Assembly: GCF_013393905.1 (NCBI RefSeq)
Contig: NZ_CP040272.1
Location: 4,274,001-4,338,000 of the forward strand
Direction of reading: 5' to 3'
Length of the DNA stretch: 64,000 bases
Source: Nostoc sp. C052
GTDB lineage: Bacteria > Cyanobacteriota > Cyanobacteriia > Cyanobacteriales > Nostocaceae
Shown here: positions 49,520-59,200 of the stretch, piece by piece
Layout of the letters: each line of letters begins with the position of its first letter
Position numbering within the stretch: position 1 is the stretch's first letter
The notes under the pieces: generated by a model
Told to the model about the DNA's origin: nothing
Seen by the model: the letters and a program-made list of their open reading frames with translations, nothing else
Database searches by the model: none
Translations under genes and position numbers: made by a program

Positions 49520-50896
49520 ATGACTTTTGATTACGACCTGTTTGTAATTGGTGCGGGTTCGGGAGGTTTAGCGGCTTCCAAACGAGCGGCTAGCTACGGC
49601 GCAAAAGTAGCGATCGCTGAATATGATTTAGTTGGTGGCACTTGTGTGATTCGCGGTTGCGTTCCCAAAAAACTCATGGTCTATGGTTCTCACTTTCCTG
49701 CACTATTCAGTGAAGCTTCAGGCTATGGCTGGAAAGTGGGCAATGTAGAGTTTGACTGGGAATATTTCATTACATCTATAGATAAGGAAGTTCGGCGACT
49801 GTCGCAACTACATATCAGCTTCTTAGAAAAAGCCGGAGTGGCACTAATTTCTGGTCGCGCCACATTAGTAGACCCCCACACAGTAGAAGTTGATGGCCGC
49901 AAAATTACAGCAGACAAAATTTTAATTGCTGTTGGTGGACGTCCCATCAAGCCAGATTTAGCAGGGATGGAACATGGCATTACTTCTAACGAAATCTTTC
50001 ATCTCAAAGAACAACCAAAACACATCGTCATTATTGGCGCTGGTTATATCGGCACGGAATTTGCTTGTATTATGCGCGGTTTGGGTTCGGAGGTGACACA
50101 AATTACCAGAGGTGAAAAGATTTTGAAGGGATTTGATGAGGATATCCGTACAGAAATTGAAGAGGGTATGACAAACCACGGAATTCGCTTGATTAAGAAT
50201 AATGTGGTGAAAGCAATTGAACGTGTCCCAGAAGGGTTGAAACTGACTTTATCAGGAGATGACCAAGAACCACTAATTGCCGATGTATTTTTAGTAGCTA
50301 CCGGTCGAACTCCCAATGTAGATGGATTAGGTTTAGAAAATGCTGGGGTTGATGTTGTCCCTAGTTCTATCGAAGGGCCTGGATACCTTACCACAAATGC
50401 GATCGCAGTTAATGAATATAGTCAAACTAGTCAACCGAATATTTTTGCTGTTGGCGATGTCACCGACCGAATCAGTTTAACTCCCGTGGCCATTGGCGAA
50501 GGTCGCGCCTTTGCCGATAGCGAGTTCGGGAATAACCGCCGCGAATTCAGTCACGCAACTGTTCCCACAGCCATATTTTCTAGCCCAGAAGCCGCGACAG
50601 TCGGCTTGACAGAAGCCGAAGCACGGGAAAAACTCGGTGATGCCGTAAAAGTTTTTCGCACTCGTTTTCGCCCCATGTACTATAGTTTGACTGGTAAGCA
50701 AGAAAAGACAATGATGAAGTTGGTGGTTGATAGCAACACCGATAAAGTTATAGGCGCTCACATGGTAGGTGAAAGTTCAGCTGAAATTATCCAAGGTGTA
50801 GCGATCGCGGTCAAGATGGGCGCAACCAAAAAAGACTTTGATGCCACCGTGGGTATCCATCCCTCATCCGCAGAGGAATTTGTCACAATGCGGTAA
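49520..50896 (+). CDS. gor: Glutathione-disulfide reductase
   Basis: 458 residues, full length, no signal peptide. FAD site DYDLFVIGAGSGGLAASKRA (G11, G13, G16 loop), redox-active disulfide GGTCVIRGCVPKKL (C42, C47), NADPH site IVIIGAGYIGTEFACIMRGL around residue 173, IFAVGDVTDRISLTPVAIGE, ATVPTAIFSSPEAATVGLTE and the C-terminal HPSSAEEFVTMR with the catalytic His-Glu pair. The GGTCVIRGCVPKK and the Arg-rich NADPH pocket fit glutathione reductase rather than dihydrolipoamide dehydrogenase. It keeps glutathione reduced in the cytosol. It is followed 83 bases later by the YqiA-type hydrolase gene, which may be co-transcribed. Confidence 0.95.
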   Translation: MTFDYDLFVIGAGSGGLAASKRAASYGAKVAIAEYDLVGGTCVIRGCVPKKLMVYGSHFPALFSEASGYGWKVGNVEFDWEYFITSIDKEVRRLSQLHISFLEKAGVALISGRATLVDPHTVEVDGRKITADKILIAVGGRPIKPDLAGMEHGITSNEIFHLKEQPKHIVIIGAGYIGTEFACIMRGLGSEVTQITRGEKILKGFDEDIRTEIEEGMTNHGIRLIKNNVVKAIERVPEGLKLTLSGDDQEPLIADVFLVATGRTPNVDGLGLENAGVDVVPSSIEGPGYLTTNAIAVNEYSQTSQPNIFAVGDVTDRISLTPVAIGEGRAFADSEFGNNRREFSHATVPTAIFSSPEAATVGLTEAEAREKLGDAVKVFRTRFRPMYYSLTGKQEKTMMKLVVDSNTDKVIGAHMVGESSAEIIQGVAIAVKMGATKKDFDATVGIHPSSAEEFVTMR

Positions 50897-50903
50897 GTAT
50901 GTC

Positions 50904-50960
50904 ATCTGTCCTTTGTCATTAGTCCTTTGTCTAAAACCAATGACCAATGACTAAGGATGA
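50904..50960. repeat. Heptameric tandem repeats (TTTGTCC / CAATGAC type)
   Basis: CTGTCCTTTGTCATTAGTCC followed by AACCAATGACCAATGACTAA. Seven-base-period units in one orientation are followed by the complementary ones, able to form a hairpin. Similar stretches are at 51655-51705 and 62434-62527. Confidence 0.7.
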
Positions 50961-50979
50961 TCCTAATGTGAAAATTTGA

Positions 50980-51621
50980 ATGCCTACTCAATATATATAT
51001 CTTCACGGCTTTGCTTCTAGCCCTCATTCTGCCAAAGCGCGGAATATAAGCGATCGCTTTACCCAAATTCACACAAAGCTGAAAATTCCCGATCTCAATG
51101 CAGGCGATTTTTCCCAGTTGACAATCACTCGTCAAATCGCTCAAGTTACCGCAGAATTCAACAATGATTCTACACCAGTAACGCTCATTGGCTCAAGTTT
51201 GGGTGGTTTGACTGCCGCCCACTTGGGACAGCAAAATTTACAAGTGCAACGCTTAGTTTTGCTAGCACCAGCTTTTGGGTTTTTATCCCATTGGTTGCCC
51301 AAGTTAGGGGATGAAGAAGTACAGCGCTGGCTGCAAGAAAAATATATCATGGTCTATCACTACGGGGAAGAGCGATTAATTCCTTTAAGTTACGATTTCG
51401 TCATAGATGCTGCTCAATACCAAGAAAAGCTTTTGCAACGCCCTATCTCCACGCTAATTTTGCACGGCAAAAATGATGAAGTCATTCCAATCGAAGCTAG
51501 TCGTGACTTTGCGCGTTCTCGTCCTTGGGTGCAGTTAATCGAACTCGACAGTGACCACGCCTTGGGTAATGTCATGGAAGAAATTTGGCAGGCAATTCAC
51601 CTCTTTTGCCAATTACCTTAA
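50980..51621 (+). CDS. YqiA/YcfP-family alpha/beta hydrolase
   Basis: 213 residues. The fold marks are YIYLHGFASSPHSAKARNIS at the start, LIGSSLGGLTAAHLGQQ with nucleophile Ser73 in G-S-S-L-G, ISTLILHGKNDEVIPIEASR (catalytic Asp) and ELDSDHALGNVMEEIWQAIH (catalytic His). This is the small esterase family that includes E. coli YqiA/YcfP. It is cytosolic and probably acts on short acyl esters; the natural substrate is unknown. It follows gor on the same strand after 83 bases of heptamer repeats. Confidence 0.9.
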   Translation: MPTQYIYLHGFASSPHSAKARNISDRFTQIHTKLKIPDLNAGDFSQLTITRQIAQVTAEFNNDSTPVTLIGSSLGGLTAAHLGQQNLQVQRLVLLAPAFGFLSHWLPKLGDEEVQRWLQEKYIMVYHYGEERLIPLSYDFVIDAAQYQEKLLQRPISTLILHGKNDEVIPIEASRDFARSRPWVQLIELDSDHALGNVMEEIWQAIHLFCQLP

Positions 51622-51871
51622 AGTTGTAAAATATTAGACTCATATATAACTAATATTCTGAGTCATTTGTCCTTTGTTAGTTACTAATGACCAATGACTA
51701 ATGACCCTTACGGGTGACGCTCGTTCCTCGCTAACGCCAGTTACTCATGGGGGAAACCCCCAGACGCTCACGGACTCGCTAACGCTGCGCTATCGCTCTT
51801 AGCGTCTCCCCTTCTCCCAAAGGGAGAGGCTAGCGCCAAGGGAGAAGACCGTGCTGGCTCACCTATGACTA
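51622..51871. repeat. Mosaic of heptamer and GC-rich dispersed repeats
   Basis: After a short AT-rich part come heptamer units (GTCATTTGTCCTTTG / CCAATGACTAATGACC), then a GC-rich block with small palindromes (CCTTACGGG, GGGGGAAACCCCC, CCCTTCTCCCAAAGGGAGA). It ends 20 bases before hisC, so the hisC promoter is probably inside or beyond the repeat, or transcription comes from upstream. Confidence 0.6.
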
Positions 51872-53047
51872 ATGACTAAAACTATGCTTCCCTTCATCCG
51901 GTCAGATTTAGCCCAATTCACCGCCTATAAACCTCACCCCAGCAGCGATACAGCCAATTCTGTCACCACACAGTTTGATCGGCTAGATACAAATGAAAGC
52001 CCCTACGATTTACCACCTGAGTTAAAAGAGAAGCTGGCGTGGACATATCAGCAAGTAATTGAAACAAATCGTTATCCCGATGGTGGACATGAAACACTTA
52101 AAGATGCGATCGCAAAGTATGTCAATGAATCAGCCGCTCTCTCATCATCCTTGTTTACGGCTGCCAATATTTCTGTTGGCAATGGCTCAGATGAAATTAT
52201 CCGCTCTTTATTAATCGCCACCTGTCTAGGAGGAGAAGGTTCAATTCTCGTTGCCAATCCCACTTTCTCGATGTACGGGATTTTGGCACAAACTTTGGGC
52301 ATTCCTGTTGTGGCAGTGGGTAGAAATGAAACAAATTTTGAAATTGACTTAAAAGCTGCACAGTCTGCGATCGAACAAACTCAAAATCCCCCCATTCGGG
52401 TAGTTTTCGTAGTGCATCCCAATTCACCGACTGCCAACAGCTTAACTGCGGCAGAGTTGACATGGTTAAGAAGTTTGCCAGAGCATATTTTGGTAGTAAT
52501 TGATGAAGCTTATTTTGAATTCAGCCAAACTACCTTAGTCGGTGAATTAGCACAGCATCCTAATTGGATAATATTACGTACTTTTTCTAAAGCCTTCCGG
52601 TTAGCATCTCTCCGTGTTGGTTATTGCGTTGCTCATACAGAAGCGATCGCCATCTTAGAAAAAGTTCGCTTACCTTACAATCTCCCCAGCTTTTCCATCG
52701 CAGCAGCATTAGTTGCTTTACAAAACCGCACACTCTTGCTGGAATCAATTCCTCAAACCCTGAGCGAACGAGCCAAACTCATCGAAATTCTATCCCAGCA
52801 GCCAGAACTACAAATTACCCCAAGTGCTGCTAACTTTATTTACCTGCGTCTTCAAGCAAATAGCTTTAGTTCACAAAACGCTGCATTAAAAACTTTCCAC
52901 CAGCAACTTAGGACGCTGGGTACTCTTGTAAGACACATTAGCGGAGGATTGCGAATTACCGTTGGAACTATAGAGGAAAACGCCCGCACCATAAATCGAG
53001 TCCAAGCTGTTTTGGTAAATTTGGAATCTTCGCAATTCACTCAGTAA
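51872..53047 (+). CDS. hisC: Histidinol-phosphate aminotransferase
   Basis: 391 residues, class II aminotransferase-type PLP enzyme. It begins MLPFIRSDLAQFTAYKPHPS (an ATG at 51884 is an alternative start), RLDTNESPYDLPPELKEKL (HisC substrate loop), ISVGNGSDEIIRSLLIATCL (PLP phosphate loop), VFVVHPNSPTANSLTAAEL, VVIDEAYFEFSQTTL, the PLP lysine loop LRTFSKAFRLASLRVGYCVA and GGLRITVGTIEENARTIN. It transfers the amino group from glutamate to imidazole-acetol phosphate in histidine synthesis; side activity on aromatic amino acids is known for the family. Its stop overlaps the convergent hypothetical gene by 7 bases. Confidence 0.92.
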   Translation: MTKTMLPFIRSDLAQFTAYKPHPSSDTANSVTTQFDRLDTNESPYDLPPELKEKLAWTYQQVIETNRYPDGGHETLKDAIAKYVNESAALSSSLFTAANISVGNGSDEIIRSLLIATCLGGEGSILVANPTFSMYGILAQTLGIPVVAVGRNETNFEIDLKAAQSAIEQTQNPPIRVVFVVHPNSPTANSLTAAELTWLRSLPEHILVVIDEAYFEFSQTTLVGELAQHPNWIILRTFSKAFRLASLRVGYCVAHTEAIAILEKVRLPYNLPSFSIAAALVALQNRTLLLESIPQTLSERAKLIEILSQQPELQITPSAANFIYLRLQANSFSSQNAALKTFHQQLRTLGTLVRHISGGLRITVGTIEENARTINRVQAVLVNLESSQFTQ

Positions 53048-53634
53048 TTAAACTTGCTGTTCATATCACTGCCCAAACGGCGTACTATTCCTACTGTTTG
53101 TGGCAGCACACCCACCAAAAGAGCAAAGGCAACATCCGGTAAAAGAGCCACTATTTCTGGTGGAAAGTATTGTTCAAATTGATCGAGAATCTTCTGAACA
53201 CGCTGCCCAGGCAGTGGATTTTCAGTGATTTGTTTGATTAATCGAATCCACTGTCGCCTAATCAAGTAAGCTTTCTGACGTTCTTCATTAGATTCGGGAA
53301 TTAATAAAGACAGATTACCTATAGGCAGTGCCCTTTGGCAATCACAATCGTAATCCCCACCCACAGCAGCCCCAGGCCCAGCAAACTCTGCATGGTAGCG
53401 TTTAAAGAGTAGTAACCCATTTCTCCTACGACTATTGACAATAAAAACTTCTCCGCTGTGCAAACGCGTAAGGATATCCGAGCCTTGTGACTGCTCAGTT
53501 CCATCTGACATGACAATAGAATCAAGGAAACTTGTTTCAGGATAATAAGTTGATACCATAGAGGTCTGATAGCGTTGATGCTGTTCGCTATCCATGTTTT
53601 TTAAAGTTTCAACGAATGTGGTAGTAGTATGCAC
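53041..53634 (-). CDS. Hypothetical protein, convergent with hisC
   Basis: 197 residues that I do not recognise. An in-frame ATG at 53595 is an alternative start. It has no signal peptide. The N-terminal half is polar (SQGSDILTRLHSGEVFIVNS, RRRNGLLLFKRYHAEF) and contains a Cys-rich spot DYDCDCQRALP. The C-terminal half is helical: EERQKAYLIRRQWIRLIKQI, then GQRVQKILDQFEQYFPPEIV and a hydrophobic stretch ALLPDVAFALLVGVLPQTVG. That last part is amphipathic and could be a helical oligomerisation domain. It has a long, gene-free upstream region of 700 bases, often a mark of regulated genes. A filamentous-cyanobacteria-specific protein is likely but this is a guess. Confidence 0.55.
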   Translation of the reverse strand: MHTTTTFVETLKNMDSEQHQRYQTSMVSTYYPETSFLDSIVMSDGTEQSQGSDILTRLHSGEVFIVNSRRRNGLLLFKRYHAEFAGPGAAVGGDYDCDCQRALPIGNLSLLIPESNEERQKAYLIRRQWIRLIKQITENPLPGQRVQKILDQFEQYFPPEIVALLPDVAFALLVGVLPQTVGIVRRLGSDMNSKFNY

Positions 53635-54332
53635 TTCAAAACTTAAATTAAGTGTTGTGTTAAATCAGGTTTTTGAATGTCTTTTATTATCAAGAGTTTT
53701 TTAGTCAAATGAACTAAAACAGCAGTATGTAGACGTTGTTTCAGCAATTGAGTGATTATATTTTATGGGATATAACTAGATTTGTCTGTAAACTCTAGGA
53801 GTGTTTTCTTAAAGTTTTTATAAAGATGAATATCTTAATTACAAAGTTATTATGATGAACCGATGACTTTTTTAAGCGTATTTTCGCGCATACCCCCATT
53901 CTAATCCATTTATTTGTCTATATCGAATACTTCAAAATATTTGTTAACGATAAATCCCAAAAGGCAAAACTTAATATTTTATAATGTTAAAAATCTTTGC
54001 CAAAAAGAGACTTTATTTTTTCAATAATCAATAATATTTTTCGGAACCAGTCTGATGAGAATATTCTTCCTAAAAAGAATTAGAAAAGCTATTTATTCGA
54101 TTTATAAATTCATGCTTCTGAGTTTTTATTTAGTACCTTATGGCAGAAATTTGTCTACCATTAACCAATTGCTTGAGTAACTAGCTATCTGTTTTATTGA
54201 GATAGTGAATGGATTCCGGGCGTGTTGTACTAGATATTTAGCCTAGTTATCTTGTCTTTAATTACTGCTATGAGTTACAGATTTTATCCGAATTAATTGC
54301 AACACAAAACTTGACAATTACCAAAACAAAAT
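53635..54332. other. Long upstream region, nothing recognised
   Basis: About 700 bases, strongly AT-rich, with no coding frame, repeat or RNA signature. It lies upstream of the hypothetical gene and downstream of the GNAT gene stop, so it holds the promoter of the first. Confidence 0.5.
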
Positions 54333-54938
54333 TTAGATGCTGGAGTCAGCACTCAAGTGCTTGTGCAAAAGCATCTGATTTGAGCGTCTTAGGAAAAATG
54401 TATTCCAATTAGATTCGACTTTATGCACCCGATATCCCAGCTTGAAATAAAGCTGTCTTGCTTGATGGTTATTTTCTAAAACATGGAGATATAAGTCTTT
54501 AAATCCCCACTCGCGAGAGACTTTTTCACAGCTAGTAAGTAATCCTGAAGCCACACCATGTCTACGGTATTTTGGGTGAACCGCTAAATTAGATAAGTAA
54601 GGAAAACCTACGCCAACCTGGCTCCAGGAATCACTGTACCGTACACCCAGTTCCACACTTCCCACTAAATTATTAGACTCACCAGTAGTAGCTTCAAAAG
54701 CGACTAAACAAACATGACGAGGCGGAGGTGATGCCATACGATGCCTTAAATCTTCGTAAATACCCAGACGTAACAATGGAAAAGCCCATCCCCATATACC
54801 CTTGTGGGAGTGAAAGCTTTCAGTAATAATTTGGGCAACACCAATCAAATCAGCAGGTGTAGCCGTCCGAATTTGGAATTGGTAGGAAGCTGGATCGATT
54901 GGCTGTTGGTGGTATGGGTGAAAAAACCGATATTTCAA
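54333..54938 (-). CDS. GNAT family N-acetyltransferase
   Basis: 201 residues. The N-terminal 25 residues are variable (RFFHPYHQQPIDPASYQFQI). The GNAT core is IRTATPADLIGVAQIITESF, NLVGSVELGVRYSDSWSQVG, then YLSNLAVHPKYRRHGVASGL (the acetyl-CoA loop RRHGVA) followed by LLTSCEKVSREWGFKDLYLH and VLENNHQARQLYFKLGYRVH. This resembles the cyanobacterial and plastid GNAT group that acetylates proteins or small amines; the substrate is unknown. It stands alone between two gene-free stretches. Confidence 0.88.
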   Translation of the reverse strand: MKYRFFHPYHQQPIDPASYQFQIRTATPADLIGVAQIITESFHSHKGIWGWAFPLLRLGIYEDLRHRMASPPPRHVCLVAFEATTGESNNLVGSVELGVRYSDSWSQVGVGFPYLSNLAVHPKYRRHGVASGLLTSCEKVSREWGFKDLYLHVLENNHQARQLYFKLGYRVHKVESNWNTFFLRRSNQMLLHKHLSADSSI

Positions 54939-56253
54939 GGCTAGTTTAGTATTGATTTTATTCTAAGAAAATTTCTCAAATATCCGAAAACACCATTTTA
55001 ACTAAATGAAAACTTAATTGCTGCTCAGGAGCTTGAAGTGACACAACATCGCTAATTAGCTTTTGCTTGTGGATCAAACAAAGTTTTATACTTTAGTTTG
55101 AGGTTTTTTCAGGAGGCAAGAGCAAAGCACGCTTAAAAGCGTAAAACTTAGGTTGTGGAAGCTTTATCTTACTGCACTTTCTGCGACGCTCCTACGTCGC
55201 TAACGCAAGGCTTACGATACAATTCAATTCTTCTTTTTGAGCTTGTCGTTGACGCAGCCTCTAGTAGAGAAGGAGAGTTTTCATTTCATTCACTTCTTTC
55301 CTCCAATAATCACTGTCCTCTGTAGTTCGACTGAGCGATCGCCAAACATATTCTTGCTTTCTCTTATAACCTGCATTTTGAAAGAGTCTTAGGAATTAGA
55401 GCTTCATAAATCTATAAACTTAAATTCAGTAGGTTCTGGTGCATCCCTTGCTTTAGGTAGGTAGGATATCAGACTGATTACCACAAAAAAATCTGTAAAG
55501 TGATATAGCCTGGGCTGAGTGAGTAGAGAAATAGCATAACTTGCCCGTAGGCAGCACCTACAAAATTGTTAAGTAAGTACACCATCGCCAAACTCTGGTT
55601 TCAAATCACCCTTGATTGCAGTACTGAACTTTTTTGGCACTTGCTGCTACACTGACACTACTTTGCTACGAAATTATATGAATGGGCTATACATATACTG
55701 GTACAAGAATCTTAAGCTTCCCTAATCCCTAATCTCTAGCTCTCCAACCACTATAACTTGTCTGAATGATAGTTCTGATTGCTAAATTAGAAAGAGGTAT
55801 TTGTCTAATAGTATACTTTGGTTTTCAATCTTATTTTGTTGATTTTGCTGACTCGACCATGACTATCATAAATAAAATTTACCTGCAAGTGTTAGTACAA
55901 CTGCTGCGGAGGGAAAACTTAATATGCAGCTTCATCTGGATTTTCAAGCTAGCTATGAGCGCTGTGTGTGGTAGTCAGACATTGCTCACAGGAGGTGAAG
56001 GAACATTTGGCAAGCAAGCATCGACTCTGTAACACTAAAACAGACTATGAAAGCAATTACACTGCACCAAAGCAAACAGTAATCGGCACAAGCCATTGAG
56101 ACGAATTACTGTGAGCAAATGCTCCTACACTCAGCAGTCATGTAGCCAACCAGCCTTATTGGTCGAAATGCTCTGCTCTCACCTGACTCAGAAAAATCCT
56201 TACCTGATCAGATTATTCTTTATCCGACTGCCGTTGCAGCAGGAAAGCGGTGC
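54939..56253. other. 1.3-kb gene-free region upstream of the giant kinase-cyclase gene
   Basis: No supported gene. A small hairpin GCGACG / CGTCGC lies at 55183-55200 and a HIP1 site near 55335. Short frames exist (for example 55766-56032) but show no family, no Shine-Dalgarno and unusual composition. The right end must carry the promoter of the 1181-residue protein; AGGAAAG lies just before its ATG. Confidence 0.5.
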
Positions 56254-59200
56254 ATGAAATCCCAAGCAAACAGTAAGCCTAAAATTTTGGTTGTCGATGA
56301 TGAACCAGACAACCTTGACTTGCTTTACCGCACTTTCTATCGCGACTATAAGGTGCTAAGGGCAACCTCTGGCCCCGCGGCCCTTGATCTGCTGGCTCAA
56401 GAGGGAGAGGTCGCGGTGATCATCTCCGATCAGCGGATGCCGATGATGAGCGGTACAGAATTTTTAAGCCTCACAGCAACTCAATATCCAGATATTATTC
56501 GGATTATTTTAACTGGCTACACCGATGTTGAAGACTTGGTGGAAGCAATCAACGCTGGTAAGGTATTCAAATATGTCACTAAACCCTGGGAAGCTGAAGA
56601 ACTTAAAGCAGTGGTACGCCAAGCTTTGGATACCCACAATGTTCTCAAAGCCAGAACCCGCGAACTTACCCGCACACTCCGTCAAGAATCGCTGCTGAAT
56701 ACCGTTACAAATACGATTCGCAGTGCTTTAGACTACAGACAAATTTTGCAAGCAATTGTAGACACAGTGGGTCACATGTTGGAGGTGGATGTCTGTCTGT
56801 TGCGTCCTTTCCAAGATGACCAGTTGGCGGATAAAGGATTTATTTATCAGAAGCCTCTTTCTGAAGAAGCAGAGGAGCAGGGGATCGGAGGGGAAGTAGC
56901 ACTAAATCTTTCTCCTCTGCCCCCCATCTCTTCTGTTCCTCATCCTCTTGTTTCCCCTCAGCCTCTTTTGGCTCAGACGGTGTGGGAAACCCGCGAAGTC
57001 CAAGTAATTCACGATGCCATCGATGATGAGCGGATTCACGGTAATACTGCCGAACTACACGAGCGTGGGGAAGCTTTTGCTGCTGCTAATATTCGTTCTA
57101 GTTTAATTGTGCCACTGATCTGCCAACAAGAACTGATGGCAGTATTAGCACTGCACCAGTGTTTTCAGCCTCGCCTCTGGGGGGATGATGAGGTGCAGTT
57201 AGTTTTGATGGTAGCGGATCAGGCAGCCTTAGCTTTATCTCAAGCTTATGCTTACGAACAAGTACGTGCCCTTGCCAAGCGAGAAGCCCTAATTAATACG
57301 ATTACAAGCGCGATTCGCTCTAGCCTAGATCCGCAAGATATCTTTGCGGCGATCACCCAGCAATTGGGGCAAGCTTTACAAGTCGATGGCTGTGTCCTGT
57401 CTTTGTGGACTGAGGAAGATGAGTTTGTCGAGTGTGTAGCCTTGTATGACAGTTTTCAACATCTAGAAAATTCACGCTTGCCAGCCCCAGATAATCATTT
57501 AAATGGCAATAATCACGTACCAACTCAGAGATTACCCTATTCTCAAGCATCTATACAGGAGAATCCCATCCTCCAACAAATGCTACAGACTCATGAACCT
57601 GTGGTAATTGGTAATGTGAGCCATTCTCCCTCAGATGTGCGGGGTTTTGATTTGCCTTTAAAAATGCCTGCGCGATCGCTAATGTTTGTACCATTGTTGG
57701 CTGACGGTAAATGTATCGGTAGTATTACGCTACATGAAGGTAAAAAAGTACGCCAATGGCTACCGTCTGATATCGATTTGGCCAAAGCAGTAGCAGCACA
57801 AGCAGCGATCGCTGTCCAACAGTCACACTTATATGAAAAAACTCGCCAACAAGCTGAACGCTTACTGGAATTAGACAAACAAAAAACCGAATTTTTCCAA
57901 AATATTTCCCATGAGTTTCGCACACCCATCACCTTGATTCAAGGGCCTTTAGAGTCTGCGGTGGCGGCTGGTGAAGGATTATCTTACTCCCAAAGTGCGA
58001 TCGCTCTGCGTAATTCCCGCCGCCTGCTGCGGCTGGTAAACCAACTCCTGGATTTACAACGCCTGAATGCAGGGAGAATGCAGCCTAGCTTCCATCCTTG
58101 CGATTTAGTCGAGTTTGTCAGCCAAATTGTGGAATCTTTTCGTCCCTACTGCGAGAAAAAGAGACTGCATCTCGTCACCCAGTTGGATGAATGTTCTACG
58201 GTGTACTTGGACATGGAGAAATTTGACAAGGTGGTTTATAACCTCCTGTCAAATGCCATGAAGTTTACTCCCGAAGGTGGCACGATTAGTGTCAGACTAA
58301 AATCTGAGCGCGATCGCTGCGTCTTGCAAGTACAAGATACTGGAATTGGCATTGTTAAAGAACAAATTCCCCACCTATTTGAGCGCTTCCGCCAAGCAGA
58401 AGGTTCAGCAAACCGCTCCTATGAAGGCAGTGGTTTAGGTTTAGCTTTAGTTAAAGAATTGGTCGAATTACATGGTGGTCAAGTCACTGTGGAATCAGTT
58501 TACGGCCAAGGCACTACCTTTAGTTTATGGCTTGTGAGTGGAAATGCTCATTTACCGCCACAACAAGTACTAGAAACGCCTACCGAACTTAATACCAGCC
58601 GCGCTAGCGTAGAATTGGCTGATTTAGAACTAGTAGAGTCAACAACAGACAATATTGAAGATATTACAATAAACTCCCCCACTAGTATTGATACTCAAGA
58701 CTCAGCACATAAGACTCAGCACTCAATTTTAGTTGTAGATGACAACCCAGATTTGCGAACCTATGTATCTGAGATTTTCCGTCGCAACGGTTATCGCGTA
58801 CAGACGGCTCGTAACGGTTATGAAGGGCACCGTCTAGCTCAGGAAATTCTACCCAGCTTGATTGTAACTGACTTAATGATGCCCTTGGTCAGCGGACTTG
58901 AGATGATTCAGTTGATCCGCAATGAGGAGAAATTGAAAGGAACACCAATCATTCTGCTGACAGCCAAAGTAGACGAGGAAACCCGCATTGAAGGTACAGA
59001 ACATGGGGCGGATGCTTATTTAGCAAAACCATTCAACGATCGGGAACTTTTGGCGGAAGTTCGGAACCTTTTGGCGTTGAAAGAAAATGAGCGGCGAATC
59101 GTGGAGTTAAATACTTATCTCACAGAATCGGTGCTAAAGCGCTTTTTACCGGCTGTATTGGTGCAAAAAGCCGCAACTGGAGATTTGACGTTAGATTTGC

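Noticed and set aside
55634..55650. TTGGCACTTGCTGC as a third sigma-54 promoter
   Set aside because: The bases ten after GG are TA and not GC, and no start codon follows at a sensible distance.
55766..56032. 88-codon open frame in the 1.3-kb gap
   Set aside because: No family, no ribosome binding site and irregular composition; no supporting neighbour.
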